A stretch of DNA of 10,670 nt from Alphaproteobacteria bacterium (GCA_025935155.1 JAICVV010000042.1:1-10670); one strand, 5' to 3'. Counted from the first letter of the stretch, positions 1-7,150 are shown. Translations and numbers: made by a program. Notes: generated from the sequence alone by a model not told the origin.

Positions 1-271
1 GTCCGGGCGAAGGCGCTTCAATCAGCGCCAGCGAAACCGCATAGCCTTTGGTGATATTGATCGTCAGCGCATTGCGGTCGCGGAAGACCAAAACTTCCCT
101 CTCGTCGAGGAGCTCACGCAGGCGCAGCGTGGTCCATCCGGTCAGGAACGAATGGTCCATTTCGGCAAAAAGTGGTTTTGCGTCCCAGAAGGCCTCACCG
201 GCCCCAGGCACCAACAGACGGTCCAACTCGGCGATAATCCGATAGAACTTTTCCGTGTCGCCGGACACCAT
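1..271 (-). CDS. Unrecognised protein, N-terminal part (runs off left edge)
   Basis: An open minus-strand frame begins at an ATG at base 271 and stays open to the window edge, giving the first 90 residues. An in-frame TGA lies a few codons upstream. The purine-rich AAGGGG just before the ATG could be its ribosome binding site; a GTG four codons earlier (283) is an alternative start. The visible part opens MVSGDTEKFYRIIAELDRLL, then has a W/F-rich stretch (around residues 28-47) and a charged helix-like segment, then a beta-rich region near residues 58-85. There is no signal peptide or membrane segment and the composition looks cytoplasmic. I do not recognise the family. It lies 206 bases downstream of a small peptide gene on the same strand, so it may be co-transcribed and could act on that peptide, but this is inference. 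The coding call rests on the open frame, start site and protein-like composition. Confidence 0.62.
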   Translation of the reverse strand, partial: MVSGDTEKFYRIIAELDRLLVPGAGEAFWDAKPLFAEMDHSFLTGWTTLRLRELLDEREVLVFRDRNALTINITKGYAVSLALIEAPSPG

Positions 272-416
272 ACGCCCCTTCACTGCGTCTACCCATCACG
301 GAAGAAATACAGCTTCCGTTTACTTTGGGCTACTCACGCGCCTAACGGCAAGTCCGAATACTTAGGCGTTCCAAAGCCGAGTCAGAATTTCCTGCAAAAG
401 CCCATGAGACACAGCA

Positions 417-447
417 CTGCACACCGCGCGCACGTCGCGGTGTGCAG
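417..447. repeat. Perfect 12-bp inverted repeat (hairpin between peptide gene and downstream gene)
   Basis: CTGCACACCGCG at 417-428 is perfectly repeated in inverse at 436-447, with a 7-base loop. It lies about 30 bases past the stop of the minus-strand peptide gene and about 145 bases before the next minus-strand gene. No T-run follows directly on the minus strand, so it is not a textbook intrinsic terminator. An mRNA-stabilising or partly terminating hairpin that favours the peptide over the downstream gene is the likeliest role. A palindromic protein-binding site is the alternative. Confidence 0.7.
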
Positions 448-477
448 CAGAAACTCCAGTGAATATTCGCTGCGGTG

Positions 478-645
478 TTATTCGCCGAGGACGGGCACCA
501 AGCTGGTGACGTCGCCAGTGCTTTCCGGACGCAGCATGGGGCGAATCGGCCCATGGAGGCAGCCGCACGGCATGCCGCTCACGGAGTCGTAGCCACCGAT
601 GGCCGAAAGTTCGACATCCAAATCTGCAATTTTGATCTCAATCAT
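478..645 (-). CDS. Small peptide with possible double-glycine leader and Cys-Gly-Cys core
   Basis: This is a 55-residue minus-strand frame starting at ATG 645, with GGGGA about 7 bases upstream as a ribosome binding site. A GTG at 681 would add 12 residues but has no better site. Residues 1-18 are acidic and end in ELSAIGG, resembling the Gly-Gly leader end of class II bacteriocins and some ribosomally made, modified peptides. The hydrophobic and Glu positions are shifted by one residue from the usual consensus. The putative core (19-55) starts YDS and contains PCGCLHGP (residues 26-33, Cys27 and Cys29), several prolines, and an acidic C-terminus ending VPVLGE. I recognise no named family. 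The small size, leader-like N-terminus, following hairpin and same-strand downstream gene suggest a modified or exported peptide precursor. A chance frame remains possible. Confidence 0.45.
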   Translation of the reverse strand: MIEIKIADLDVELSAIGGYDSVSGMPCGCLHGPIRPMLRPESTGDVTSLVPVLGE

Positions 646-854
646 CTCTGTTCCCCGTGCGCCTATGATCTCCAAGATCACGGAAACGGCGCCCTTAGCG
701 CCCTAACACCGTTCCCACCCGAGTCACGCGATCCGGGTTGATCTCAGCGTCAAGGAAATATTAATGCTTGTCAAGTCACTAAACACACATATCCAATTTT
801 AACGTTTTAAGCGGGACGGACGGATACGGTCTGAGTTAACGCTCTGAAAAAATT

Positions 855-864
855 GCATAAATTT
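855..864 (+). repeat. GCATAAATTT element, copy 1
   Basis: GCATAAATTT, identical to the copy at 942-951 and one base different from 979-988. All three are in the same orientation upstream of the histidine kinase gene. They may be a regulator binding site; this is inference. Confidence 0.4.
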
Positions 865-941
865 AGAACGGCCCCGATTATCTCTGCGCAGGATTTGGGC
901 TATGCATCCACTGTGCCCATCCACCTATGTCCGAAGATGAA

Positions 942-951
942 GCATAAATTT
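942..951 (+). repeat. GCATAAATTT element, copy 2
   Basis: Exact match to copy 1, starting 87 bases downstream of it and 37 bases upstream of copy 3. Confidence 0.4.
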
Positions 952-978
952 GTGCCCAGAATGATTAATTTTTACGGC

Positions 979-988
979 GCATAAAGTT
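979..988 (+). repeat. GCATAAAGTT element, copy 3 (one mismatch)
   Basis: GCATAAAGTT differs from the other two copies only at its eighth base. It is the copy nearest the kinase start and could overlap its promoter or leader. Confidence 0.35.
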
Positions 989-1086
989 CCCTGCCGCACA
1001 ATGGCCGCATCAGAGCGCCGGGTCACCCCTATGAACGGACAGTTGGAAGAGTGCCGAGAGCGACGTTGAAGCTGGAACACACCGAG

Positions 1087-3264
1087 ATGTCCGCGAAAGG
1101 CGTGCGGCAGCTGGGCCTTTTCCGCATCGCTCTGACTTGTCTGCTTCTTCTGGCGGCAACGGCGTTCGCTGCCCGCGCTGTGCCGAAGGCACATGGACGG
1201 CAGGGGGACTGGACCGAGTTCAACCAGCTTATCGCCCACGCCCAGGCGATCACCATGACGCATCCTGACGTCGGCATACAGGAGGCACGACGCGCTGCGG
1301 AGATCGCTCGGTGGCACAAGGGCGACCCGGGTTACCGGCGGGCACTTGCAACCGCGCTCTGGCTAGAGGCTGAGACGCTGACACGGACCAATCGCATTGC
1401 CGAGGCGAGCGCCGCGGCGGCTACGGCGTCACGGCTGGCCGACGATGGACGGCTTACGAAGCTCGACGGAGACTTGGCACTTTCCCGCGCGCGCATTGCT
1501 GAATCGGGTGGAGATTTTGCCAAGGCACTGAAGAACTATCAGCGCGCCCACGATATTTTTGCCCAGCTTGGAATTTTGCGAAGCCAGTCTCTCACATTGC
1601 TCGGTCTCGGCGACCTGTACGAGAAGGCGCGCGATTTCGCGCGCGAAATCCGCTATTACCGGGAAGCGGCACAGGCCTATTCCGGAGATCCGGCGATCGC
1701 GCTCGCCGCCGCCAATAATCTTGGGTTTGCCTATGAGCAGATGGGACACTACCGGGAGGCAATTCCGCGCTTCGAGCAGGCGCTGAACATAGCGAAATCG
1801 CTGAAAAGTCCGATTCTTCAGGCGAGTATTCTGGACAGCCTCGCGGTAAGCTATGCGAGAGACGGGAAACTGATCGAGGCCGAACGCGCCGCTGAACGCT
1901 CGTTATCGCTGATACGCAGGGACGATGAAGGTGGAGAGATCCGTTTCGTCTGGGGCGCCAAAGCGGAAATCGAATACCGGCGCGGAAATCTCAAAGCCGC
2001 CGTGGCCGATCTGCAGCAGGTCTTTGGCGGCCTCGACCTGAAGACGACCACGCCAAGTTTCCGCGACATGCATCAAGTAGCGTATCAGGTGTATCGCGCG
2101 GAAGGCAATCTGCCGCTCGCCATGGCGCATCTCGAAGCGTTCAAGCGCCTGGACGATCAAGGCCGGTCGCTTGCTGCTTCAGCCAATCTTGCGCTGCTCG
2201 GGGCACAGTTCGATTTTCAGCGGCAGGATCTGGAGATAGCCCATTTGCGTGCGGCCGAACTCGAACGCGATATCCGGCTCAGGAAGTCGCAAGCGGAAAT
2301 CCAGTCAGGGGTGTTCGCAGGCGTCATTCTGGCGGTGCTTCTGCTGCTGGCCTGGATCGCCTGGCGCAACGCTCTACTGAAGCGCCATCAGAACGCGATC
2401 GGTCAAAAGAATATCGCCCTCACCGAGACTCTGTCGGAACGTGACGAGGAGATCCAGCGGCGCACGGAAGTGGAGTCGCAATTGCGCGTCGCCATGCACG
2501 CCGCGCAGCAGGCGAGCCGCGCCAAGAGTCACTTCCTTGCCAATATGAGTCACGAGTTGCGAACGCCGCTGAATGCCATTATCGGATTTTCCGAGCTGCT
2601 GCTCGGCGGCCGCCTGCTACCGGAAAAGTCCCGGGAGTATGCTGGAGATATCGCACAGGGCGGCCGTCACCTGCTGGCGGTGCTCAACAGCGTCCTCGAT
2701 ATGGCCCGCATCGAATCCGGAAAGGTCGAACTCCAGGATCGGCCGGTCTGGCTCGCCGATGTCGTCGAGCATGCGCTTTCGGTCCTCGGCGGACGCGGCA
2801 CCCATGAAAAGAAGGATATTCGCACCTCCGGCGAGGATGTTCTCGTTCGCGGCGATGAAGTGAGGCTCAGGCAGGCGATCATCAATCTCATTTCCAACGC
2901 CCTGAAGTTCACCGCGGAACGTGGCCTCGTGGAAATCCGGATCGAGCGTGTCGAAGACGGCGTCGATCTGGTCGTTGCCGATGATGGCGAAGGAATTCCG
3001 GAGGACAAACTTCCCGTGATTATGGAGCCTTTCGGGCAGGTCGAAAGCAGCTATGCCCGCATGCATGGGGGCGTAGGGCTTGGACTTCCTATTGTGAAGT
3101 CGCTGGCGGAACTTCATGGCGGCAGCCTCACCATCCAAAGCGAGTACGGCCGTGGCACAGTCGCCCGGCTGCACTTGCCCAAGGAGCGTCTTATCGAGGG
3201 CGGCGATCGGGAAATCGCATCGCGCGGGGGCCAGGCGGAGCTGAAGATCGCTCCCGCGGCCTGA
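1087..3264 (+). CDS. TPR-repeat membrane sensor histidine kinase
   Basis: Two-component sensor kinase of 725 residues. In order it has an N-terminal signal peptide or membrane anchor (residues about 8-31), a long helical TPR-type region (about 50-370) predicted periplasmic, and a transmembrane segment (about 407-426). A coiled-coil linker follows (about 430-475), then a HisKA domain whose phospho-accepting His489 lies in the H-box NMSHELRTPLNAI. The HATPase domain shows the N-box (Asn604 in NLISNALKF), G1 (DDGEGI, 633-637), F-box (EPFGQ) and G2 (GGVGLGLPI). It transfers phosphate from ATP to a response regulator, but none is fused or adjacent in this window, so it is an orphan here. I chose ATG 1087, with GGAA nine bases upstream. 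An in-frame GTG at 1051 would add 12 residues, but its GGAA lies only two bases away. TPR regions usually bind peptides or proteins, so the input may be a periplasmic protein or peptide; that is inference. Confidence 0.95.
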   Translation: MSAKGVRQLGLFRIALTCLLLLAATAFAARAVPKAHGRQGDWTEFNQLIAHAQAITMTHPDVGIQEARRAAEIARWHKGDPGYRRALATALWLEAETLTRTNRIAEASAAAATASRLADDGRLTKLDGDLALSRARIAESGGDFAKALKNYQRAHDIFAQLGILRSQSLTLLGLGDLYEKARDFAREIRYYREAAQAYSGDPAIALAAANNLGFAYEQMGHYREAIPRFEQALNIAKSLKSPILQASILDSLAVSYARDGKLIEAERAAERSLSLIRRDDEGGEIRFVWGAKAEIEYRRGNLKAAVADLQQVFGGLDLKTTTPSFRDMHQVAYQVYRAEGNLPLAMAHLEAFKRLDDQGRSLAASANLALLGAQFDFQRQDLEIAHLRAAELERDIRLRKSQAEIQSGVFAGVILAVLLLLAWIAWRNALLKRHQNAIGQKNIALTETLSERDEEIQRRTEVESQLRVAMHAAQQASRAKSHFLANMSHELRTPLNAIIGFSELLLGGRLLPEKSREYAGDIAQGGRHLLAVLNSVLDMARIESGKVELQDRPVWLADVVEHALSVLGGRGTHEKKDIRTSGEDVLVRGDEVRLRQAIINLISNALKFTAERGLVEIRIERVEDGVDLVVADDGEGIPEDKLPVIMEPFGQVESSYARMHGGVGLGLPIVKSLAELHGGSLTIQSEYGRGTVARLHLPKERLIEGGDREIASRGGQAELKIAPAA

Positions 3265-3397
3265 ATCTTCCGCCGAGTGAGATGGCCCGTTCTGCTGGAG
3301 CGGATGAAGCTTTTATCGCGCTACACGCGAACAATCCTGCTTCCTTCGGAACTGGCGTCCTCTTAATCTCCGGCCGGGTTTCATCGAGCAGCGTTCA

Positions 3398-4324
3398 ATG
3401 CCCGGCAGCCAGGATTTCGCATCCGATCCCCGCAACGAAACGGTGCTCGTTTATCTGAACGGGCGCATGGTACGGCGCGCCGAAGCCACCGTCTCCATTT
3501 TCGATGGCGGTTTCGTGCTGGGCGATGGCATTTGGGAAGGCATTCGCCTGCACAAGGGCGCACTGTTGTTCGAAGACGCGCATCTGGACCGGCTGTTCGA
3601 CGGCGCGCGGGCTATCCAGCTCGACATCGGACTGGATCGCGACGGCGTAAAGGCTGCGTTGCGTGAGGCGGTAAACGCCAACAACATGGAATCGGGCGTC
3701 CATATCCGTCTTATGGTAACGCGTGGGCCGAAGAAAACACCCAATCAGGATCCCCGCAACGCGGTCGGACGCCCTACCGTTGTCATTGTCGCGGAACACA
3801 AGGAGCCAAGTGCAGAGATCGTGAAGCGCGGATTATCGCTCGCCACCTCCAGCATTCGCTGCACACCGGCCAACATGTTCGACATGCGGCTCAATTCGCA
3901 CAGCCGTCTCAACCTCGTTCGCGCGCTGCTCGATGTGCTGAAGACCGGCGCTGACGAAGCGCTGATGCTCGATCCGCACGGGTTCGTCTCCAGCTGCAAT
4001 GCCACCAACTTTTTCTTCATGCGAGCGGGCGAGGTGCGCACGTCGACAGGCGAATACTGCTTCAATGGCGTGACGCGCGGGAATGTCATCGCACTTTGCC
4101 ACGACAACCGTATCCCCATCCGGCTCGGGAATTTCACTTTGGACGAGGTGCATGATGCCGATGAGGCGTTTGTGACCGGAACCTTCGGCGGCATCACGCC
4201 GGTGCGCGAGATCGATGGCCGCACTTTGCGTGGTGGCGTTTCCGGCGACGTCACCCTGCGGCTGCGCAAGCTTTATGCGCAGCTGAAAGACGATGAGGCG
4301 GCCCGCGCCGCAGCGAATGCCTGA
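3398..4324 (+). CDS. Class IV aminotransferase-fold protein, probably without Schiff-base lysine
   Basis: This 308-residue protein has the fold-type IV PLP enzyme architecture shared by branched-chain and D-amino-acid aminotransferases and aminodeoxychorismate lyase. Visible signatures are GDGIWEGIR (42-50), HLDRLFDGA (62-70), GVTRGNVI (224-231) and TGTFGGITPV (260-269), which in this family shape the active site and the PLP phosphate cup. The segment that normally carries the catalytic lysine (KSLN in D-amino-acid aminotransferase) reads RLNSHSRLN (164-172), with Asn166 at the lysine position and no lysine nearby. The glutamate that normally contacts the pyridine nitrogen (EG in those enzymes) reads SSC (198-200). 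It may therefore be catalytically altered. Its last codons overlap the next gene, a sulfotransferase-like protein, so the two are probably made together. The start has only a weak ribosome binding site. Annotating it as a plain branched-chain aminotransferase would be unsafe. Confidence 0.9.
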   Translation: MPGSQDFASDPRNETVLVYLNGRMVRRAEATVSIFDGGFVLGDGIWEGIRLHKGALLFEDAHLDRLFDGARAIQLDIGLDRDGVKAALREAVNANNMESGVHIRLMVTRGPKKTPNQDPRNAVGRPTVVIVAEHKEPSAEIVKRGLSLATSSIRCTPANMFDMRLNSHSRLNLVRALLDVLKTGADEALMLDPHGFVSSCNATNFFFMRAGEVRTSTGEYCFNGVTRGNVIALCHDNRIPIRLGNFTLDEVHDADEAFVTGTFGGITPVREIDGRTLRGGVSGDVTLRLRKLYAQLKDDEAARAAANA

Positions 4325-5060
4325 ATACATTCGCATAGCCATGTGGTCAGGGCCGCGGAATATCTCCACTGCCATGATGCGCAGCTTTGGCAACCGGCCG
4401 GACACGGCGGTGATCGATGAACCGTTCTATGCCGCTTATCTGGCGGCAACCGGAATCGATCATCCGTTGCGGAAAGAATCGCTGCAGAGCCAGCCGGCGG
4501 ACTGGCGCGAGGTGGTAAGAGCCATTCTTGGGCCTGTGCCCGGCAATCGTCCGGTTTGCTACCAGAAGCATATGACGCATCACATGTGCCAAGAATTCGG
4601 CCGCGACTGGATTGCGCAGTGCCGCAACGCCTTTCTCATCCGCTCGCCGGAAGATGTGCTCGCGTCCTACACGGAAAAACGAAGCGATGTAACGCTCGCC
4701 GATATTGGCTTCGTGCAGCAGGCGGAGATTTTCGACGCCGAGGCGCAGCGGCTTGGCTCCGCACCGCCGGTTATCGATGCCGCCGATGTGCTCACCCATC
4801 CGCGCGGCACCTTGCCGGCGCTTTGCCGCGCTCTCGACATTCCATTTACGGAAACCATGCTGCGCTGGCCGGCTGGCCGGCGCGACACGGACGGCGCCTG
4901 GGCGCCAGCCTGGTACGATGCCGTCGAGCGTTCCACGGGGTTCGCGCCCCCGCGGCCGCCTGTTTCTTTCGCTGCATTGCGCGATGATCTGAAGCCGATC
5001 GCGCTAGCGGCACGCCCCTATTACGAGAGGCTCCGGCTTTACCGGTTATCTGCGGGCTGA
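4317..5060 (+). CDS. Sulfotransferase-like P-loop protein
   Basis: This 247-residue cytoplasmic protein has no signal peptide. Residues 9-18 (MWSGPRNIST) match the N-terminal phosphate-binding loop of PAPS-dependent sulfotransferases (S-x-P-R-x-x-S-T). FLIRSPEDVLASY (106-118) matches their second, 3'-phosphate-binding motif (Arg109, Ser117). A KH pair (84-85) and the tryptophan-rich WPAGRRDTDGAWAPAWY (184-200) look like family-specific features. The nucleotide is presumably PAPS or a related phosphorylated ligand; the acceptor is unknown. Start ATG 4317 is preferred because the conserved region begins within ten residues and because it makes the overlap ATGCCTGA with the previous stop; ATG 4293 is an alternative. 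As I recall, plant proteins named branched-chain aminotransferase-like carry this domain fused in front of the partner domain encoded just upstream here, which supports a joint function. Confidence 0.82.
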   Translation: MPEYIRIAMWSGPRNISTAMMRSFGNRPDTAVIDEPFYAAYLAATGIDHPLRKESLQSQPADWREVVRAILGPVPGNRPVCYQKHMTHHMCQEFGRDWIAQCRNAFLIRSPEDVLASYTEKRSDVTLADIGFVQQAEIFDAEAQRLGSAPPVIDAADVLTHPRGTLPALCRALDIPFTETMLRWPAGRRDTDGAWAPAWYDAVERSTGFAPPRPPVSFAALRDDLKPIALAARPYYERLRLYRLSAG

Positions 5061-5204
5061 TCTCTTTGCGCATCTGGGCCTTGCGCCTGCTGCATGACAG
5101 TGAACGGGCTCGCACACACCAAATTGAAGACCACAGGGGAGCGCTGGGCGGCCCATACCTTGCCAGCCCAGAATGCCGCCATTAACGATGCCGCGAGGCG
5201 TACC

Positions 5205-5210
5205 GGGAGA
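5205..5210 (+). promoter_or_regulatory. Ribosome binding site that fixes the DUF885 gene start
   Basis: GGGAGA lies six bases before ATG 5217, an ideal spacing. It decides against the longer in-frame start at 5094, which has no such site and would bury the Tat signal 41 residues inside the protein. Confidence 0.75.
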
Positions 5211-5216
5211 ACATCC

Positions 5217-7082
5217 ATGCTGGATCGACGCAATCTGCTTGCAACAAGTGCCGCTGCCGCAGTCGCTGTGAGTATCCCGCGGCAGGTCTTTGCGGCCGAT
5301 ACGTCTGCCGATACCGCCGGCGCTTCCAAAAAGCTGAACGCACTGTTCGACGCTTTCGTGAGCGAGCAACTGGACCATGCGCCGGAAGGCGCGACCAGCC
5401 TTGGCATCGACACCGGCCCGCGGGCGCACCAGCGGAGCGAATTGTCAGACCGGTCGCTTGTGGAAGCCGATCGCCTGAAGGCTCTGGTCGCCGATCAGCT
5501 GAAACGGCTGGAGGCCTTCAACCGCGCTTCGCTCAGCGCCAGCGATGCGGTCGGCTATGACGTCGTGATGTACGGGCTGAAGACTCAGGATGCTGCGGAC
5601 CGGAAATACGCCTATGCCGGCGGCAACCTGCAGGGACCGTACGTTATTTCGCAGCTGACCGGCTCGTATCAGCAATTGCCTGACTTCCTCGACAGCCAGC
5701 ATCCCATCGAGAACAAGGCGGATGCCGATGCCTACATGGCGCGGCTGGATGCGTTCGCCCGCGTGCTCGATCAGGAAACGGACTTCGCGCGTCATGACGC
5801 CGGCTTGGGCGTGGTGCCACCGGACTTCATCATTTCGCGCGCGCTCACGCAGATGACCGGCATCCGCAATACGCCTGCCGCGCAATCGGTTCTGGTGCAG
5901 TCGGTGGTACGCCGTACGAAGGAGAAAAACATCGCCGGCAATTATGGCGCGGATGCCGAGAAGATCGTCAGCGAGAAGGTATATCCAGCGCTCCAGCAGC
6001 AGATCGATTTCATGACATCGCTACAGCCGAAAGCGGTGCACGATGCAGGCGTGTGGCGGCTGCCGGAAGGTCCCTCCTATTACGGGGACTCGTTGGATCA
6101 GGCGACGACCACCACGATGAAGCCGGCAGACGTTCACAAGCTCGGGCTCGAAGTGGTCGCACAACTATCGGCGCAAGCGGATACGATCATGAAAGCGCAA
6201 GGGTTGACCCGCGGCAGTGTCGGCCAACGTTATCGCGAAATGTATAACGATCCCAAGTTCCGTTATCCCAACACGGATGAGGGCAAGGAAAAGCTGATTG
6301 CCGACCTCAACACGAAAGTGCAGGCGATACGCGCTCGCCTGCCGGAATATTTCGGCGTGCTGCCCAAGGCGAATGTGGTGATCGTGCGGGTGCCGAAATA
6401 CACGGAAGCAGGCGCACCCGGCGGCTACTACCAAAACCCGTCGCTCGATGGCTCCCGCCCTGGCCGCTATTACATCAACCTGCGGGACACGGCGGAAGTG
6501 CCAAGCTGGACATTGCCGACGCTTACCTATCACGAAGCCATACCCGGCCATCATCTGCAGGGATCGATTCAGCAGGAAGCCAACCTGCCGCTGATCCGCA
6601 AGATCACGGGGTTCAATGCCTATGTCGAAGGCTGGGCGCTCTACGCCGAACAGCTGGCTGTAGAAATCGGCATGTATAAGGACGATCCCTGGGGCCATCT
6701 CGGACAGCTGCACGATGCCATCTTCCGCGGCGTGCGCCTGGTGGTGGACAGCGGCATGCATGCGATGAAATGGAGCCGGGAGCAGGCAATCAAATACTAC
6801 ACCGGCGCGATCGGCGATCCGGAAGCTTCCGCCACCACGGAAGTGGAGCGCTATTGCGTGTGGCCGGGGCAGGCCTGTTCCTACATGGTGGGCAAAGTCA
6901 CCTTTCTGCGGCTGCGTGACAAGGCGAAGAAGGCACTGGGGCCGCGCTTCGATTTGCGCGATTTCCACGATGCGGTGCTGTTGTCGGGAGCGGTTCCGCT
7001 CACTGTCCTCGACAACGTGGTGGACGAATACATTGCGGCGAAGCGCAATGGTGGTGGAGGCGCGCGCTCCAGCCGCCACTAG
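5217..7082 (+). CDS. DUF885 metallopeptidase-like protein with Tat-type signal
   Basis: This 621-residue protein belongs to the DUF885 family, whose members resemble zinc-dependent carboxypeptidase-like enzymes; their substrates are mostly unknown. The N-terminus MLDRRNLLATSAAAAVAVS has paired arginines before a hydrophobic stretch and ends near VFAAD, consistent with Tat export and cleavage after about residue 28, so it probably acts folded in the periplasm. The key motif is HEAIPGHH (His439, Glu440, His445, His446), a variant of the zinc-binding HExxH motif typical of DUF885. It is followed by YVEGWALYAEQL (469-480), whose Glu471 is a likely further zinc ligand. The length is normal for the family and no residue of the motif is missing. 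It lies 156 bases after the sulfotransferase-like gene on the same strand and could share its transcript or have its own promoter. I see no clear promoter in that gap. Confidence 0.93.
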   Translation: MLDRRNLLATSAAAAVAVSIPRQVFAADTSADTAGASKKLNALFDAFVSEQLDHAPEGATSLGIDTGPRAHQRSELSDRSLVEADRLKALVADQLKRLEAFNRASLSASDAVGYDVVMYGLKTQDAADRKYAYAGGNLQGPYVISQLTGSYQQLPDFLDSQHPIENKADADAYMARLDAFARVLDQETDFARHDAGLGVVPPDFIISRALTQMTGIRNTPAAQSVLVQSVVRRTKEKNIAGNYGADAEKIVSEKVYPALQQQIDFMTSLQPKAVHDAGVWRLPEGPSYYGDSLDQATTTTMKPADVHKLGLEVVAQLSAQADTIMKAQGLTRGSVGQRYREMYNDPKFRYPNTDEGKEKLIADLNTKVQAIRARLPEYFGVLPKANVVIVRVPKYTEAGAPGGYYQNPSLDGSRPGRYYINLRDTAEVPSWTLPTLTYHEAIPGHHLQGSIQQEANLPLIRKITGFNAYVEGWALYAEQLAVEIGMYKDDPWGHLGQLHDAIFRGVRLVVDSGMHAMKWSREQAIKYYTGAIGDPEASATTEVERYCVWPGQACSYMVGKVTFLRLRDKAKKALGPRFDLRDFHDAVLLSGAVPLTVLDNVVDEYIAAKRNGGGGARSSRH

Positions 7083-7112
7083 CTCGGCTGGTCTAAGGGC
7101 AGAGCGGCTGCC

Positions 7113-7137
7113 GGAACGTTCTCGCAAAGGCCACGTT
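7113..7137 (+). promoter_or_regulatory. EcfG-type general stress response promoter
   Basis: GGAAC (7113-7117) and CGTT (7134-7137) are separated by exactly 16 bases, matching the consensus recognised by the alphaproteobacterial stress sigma factor EcfG (GGAAC-N16/17-CGTT). Transcription would begin near 7144, about 25 bases before the ATG of the DUF1328 gene. DUF1328-type genes are plausible members of this regulon. The call comes from the match alone and is undemonstrated here. Confidence 0.75.
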
Positions 7138-7150
7138 GTGTTTTGCGAGA
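7120..7150. repeat. 9-bp inverted repeat around the promoter -10 region
   Basis: TCTCGCAAA (7120-7128) and TTTGCGAGA (7142-7150) form a perfect inverted repeat with a 13-base centre that contains the CGTT element. The left arm lies before the predicted transcript start, so an RNA hairpin made from this promoter is unlikely. An operator, or a hairpin in read-through transcript from the DUF885 gene, is possible. Confidence 0.5.

Larger units (their letters stand above)
646..1086. other. Divergent intergenic region, AT-richer than its surroundings
   Basis: This stretch separates the minus-strand peptide gene from the plus-strand histidine kinase and should hold the promoters of both. I see no convincing gene in it; the short minus-strand frames between 925 and 1319 are read through the opposite strand of the kinase start. 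It holds a short stem (GGCGC 688-692 with GCGCC 698-702, loop of 5) in the presumed leader of the peptide transcript. An AT-rich core lies near 755-870, and three copies of a GCATAAA-type element are listed separately. A perfect TTGACA reads on the minus strand at 774-769, but no -10 hexamer sits at the right distance, so I do not call a promoter. Confidence 0.6.

Noticed and set aside
152..592. 146-codon plus-strand frame at the left end
   Set aside because: It lies opposite the partial unknown gene and the peptide gene, has no domain, crosses the hairpin and has no ribosome binding site.
740..774. Sigma-70 promoter for the peptide gene, from a perfect minus-strand TTGACA at 774-769
   Set aside because: No -10-like hexamer lies 16-18 bases downstream; the TAATAT nearby is only five bases away, so the match is probably chance.
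799..841. CtrA binding sites (TTAA-N7-TTAA) in the divergent region
   Set aside because: TTAA pairs are present but spaced 4 and about 25 bases apart, not 7.
2617..3174. 185-codon minus-strand frame opposite the kinase catalytic domain
   Set aside because: The plus strand carries intact kinase boxes here; the opposite frame is a mirror product of that coding sequence.
6165..7127. 320-codon minus-strand frame opposite the DUF885 gene
   Set aside because: It has no domain, an unlikely composition, and lies fully opposite conserved DUF885 motifs.
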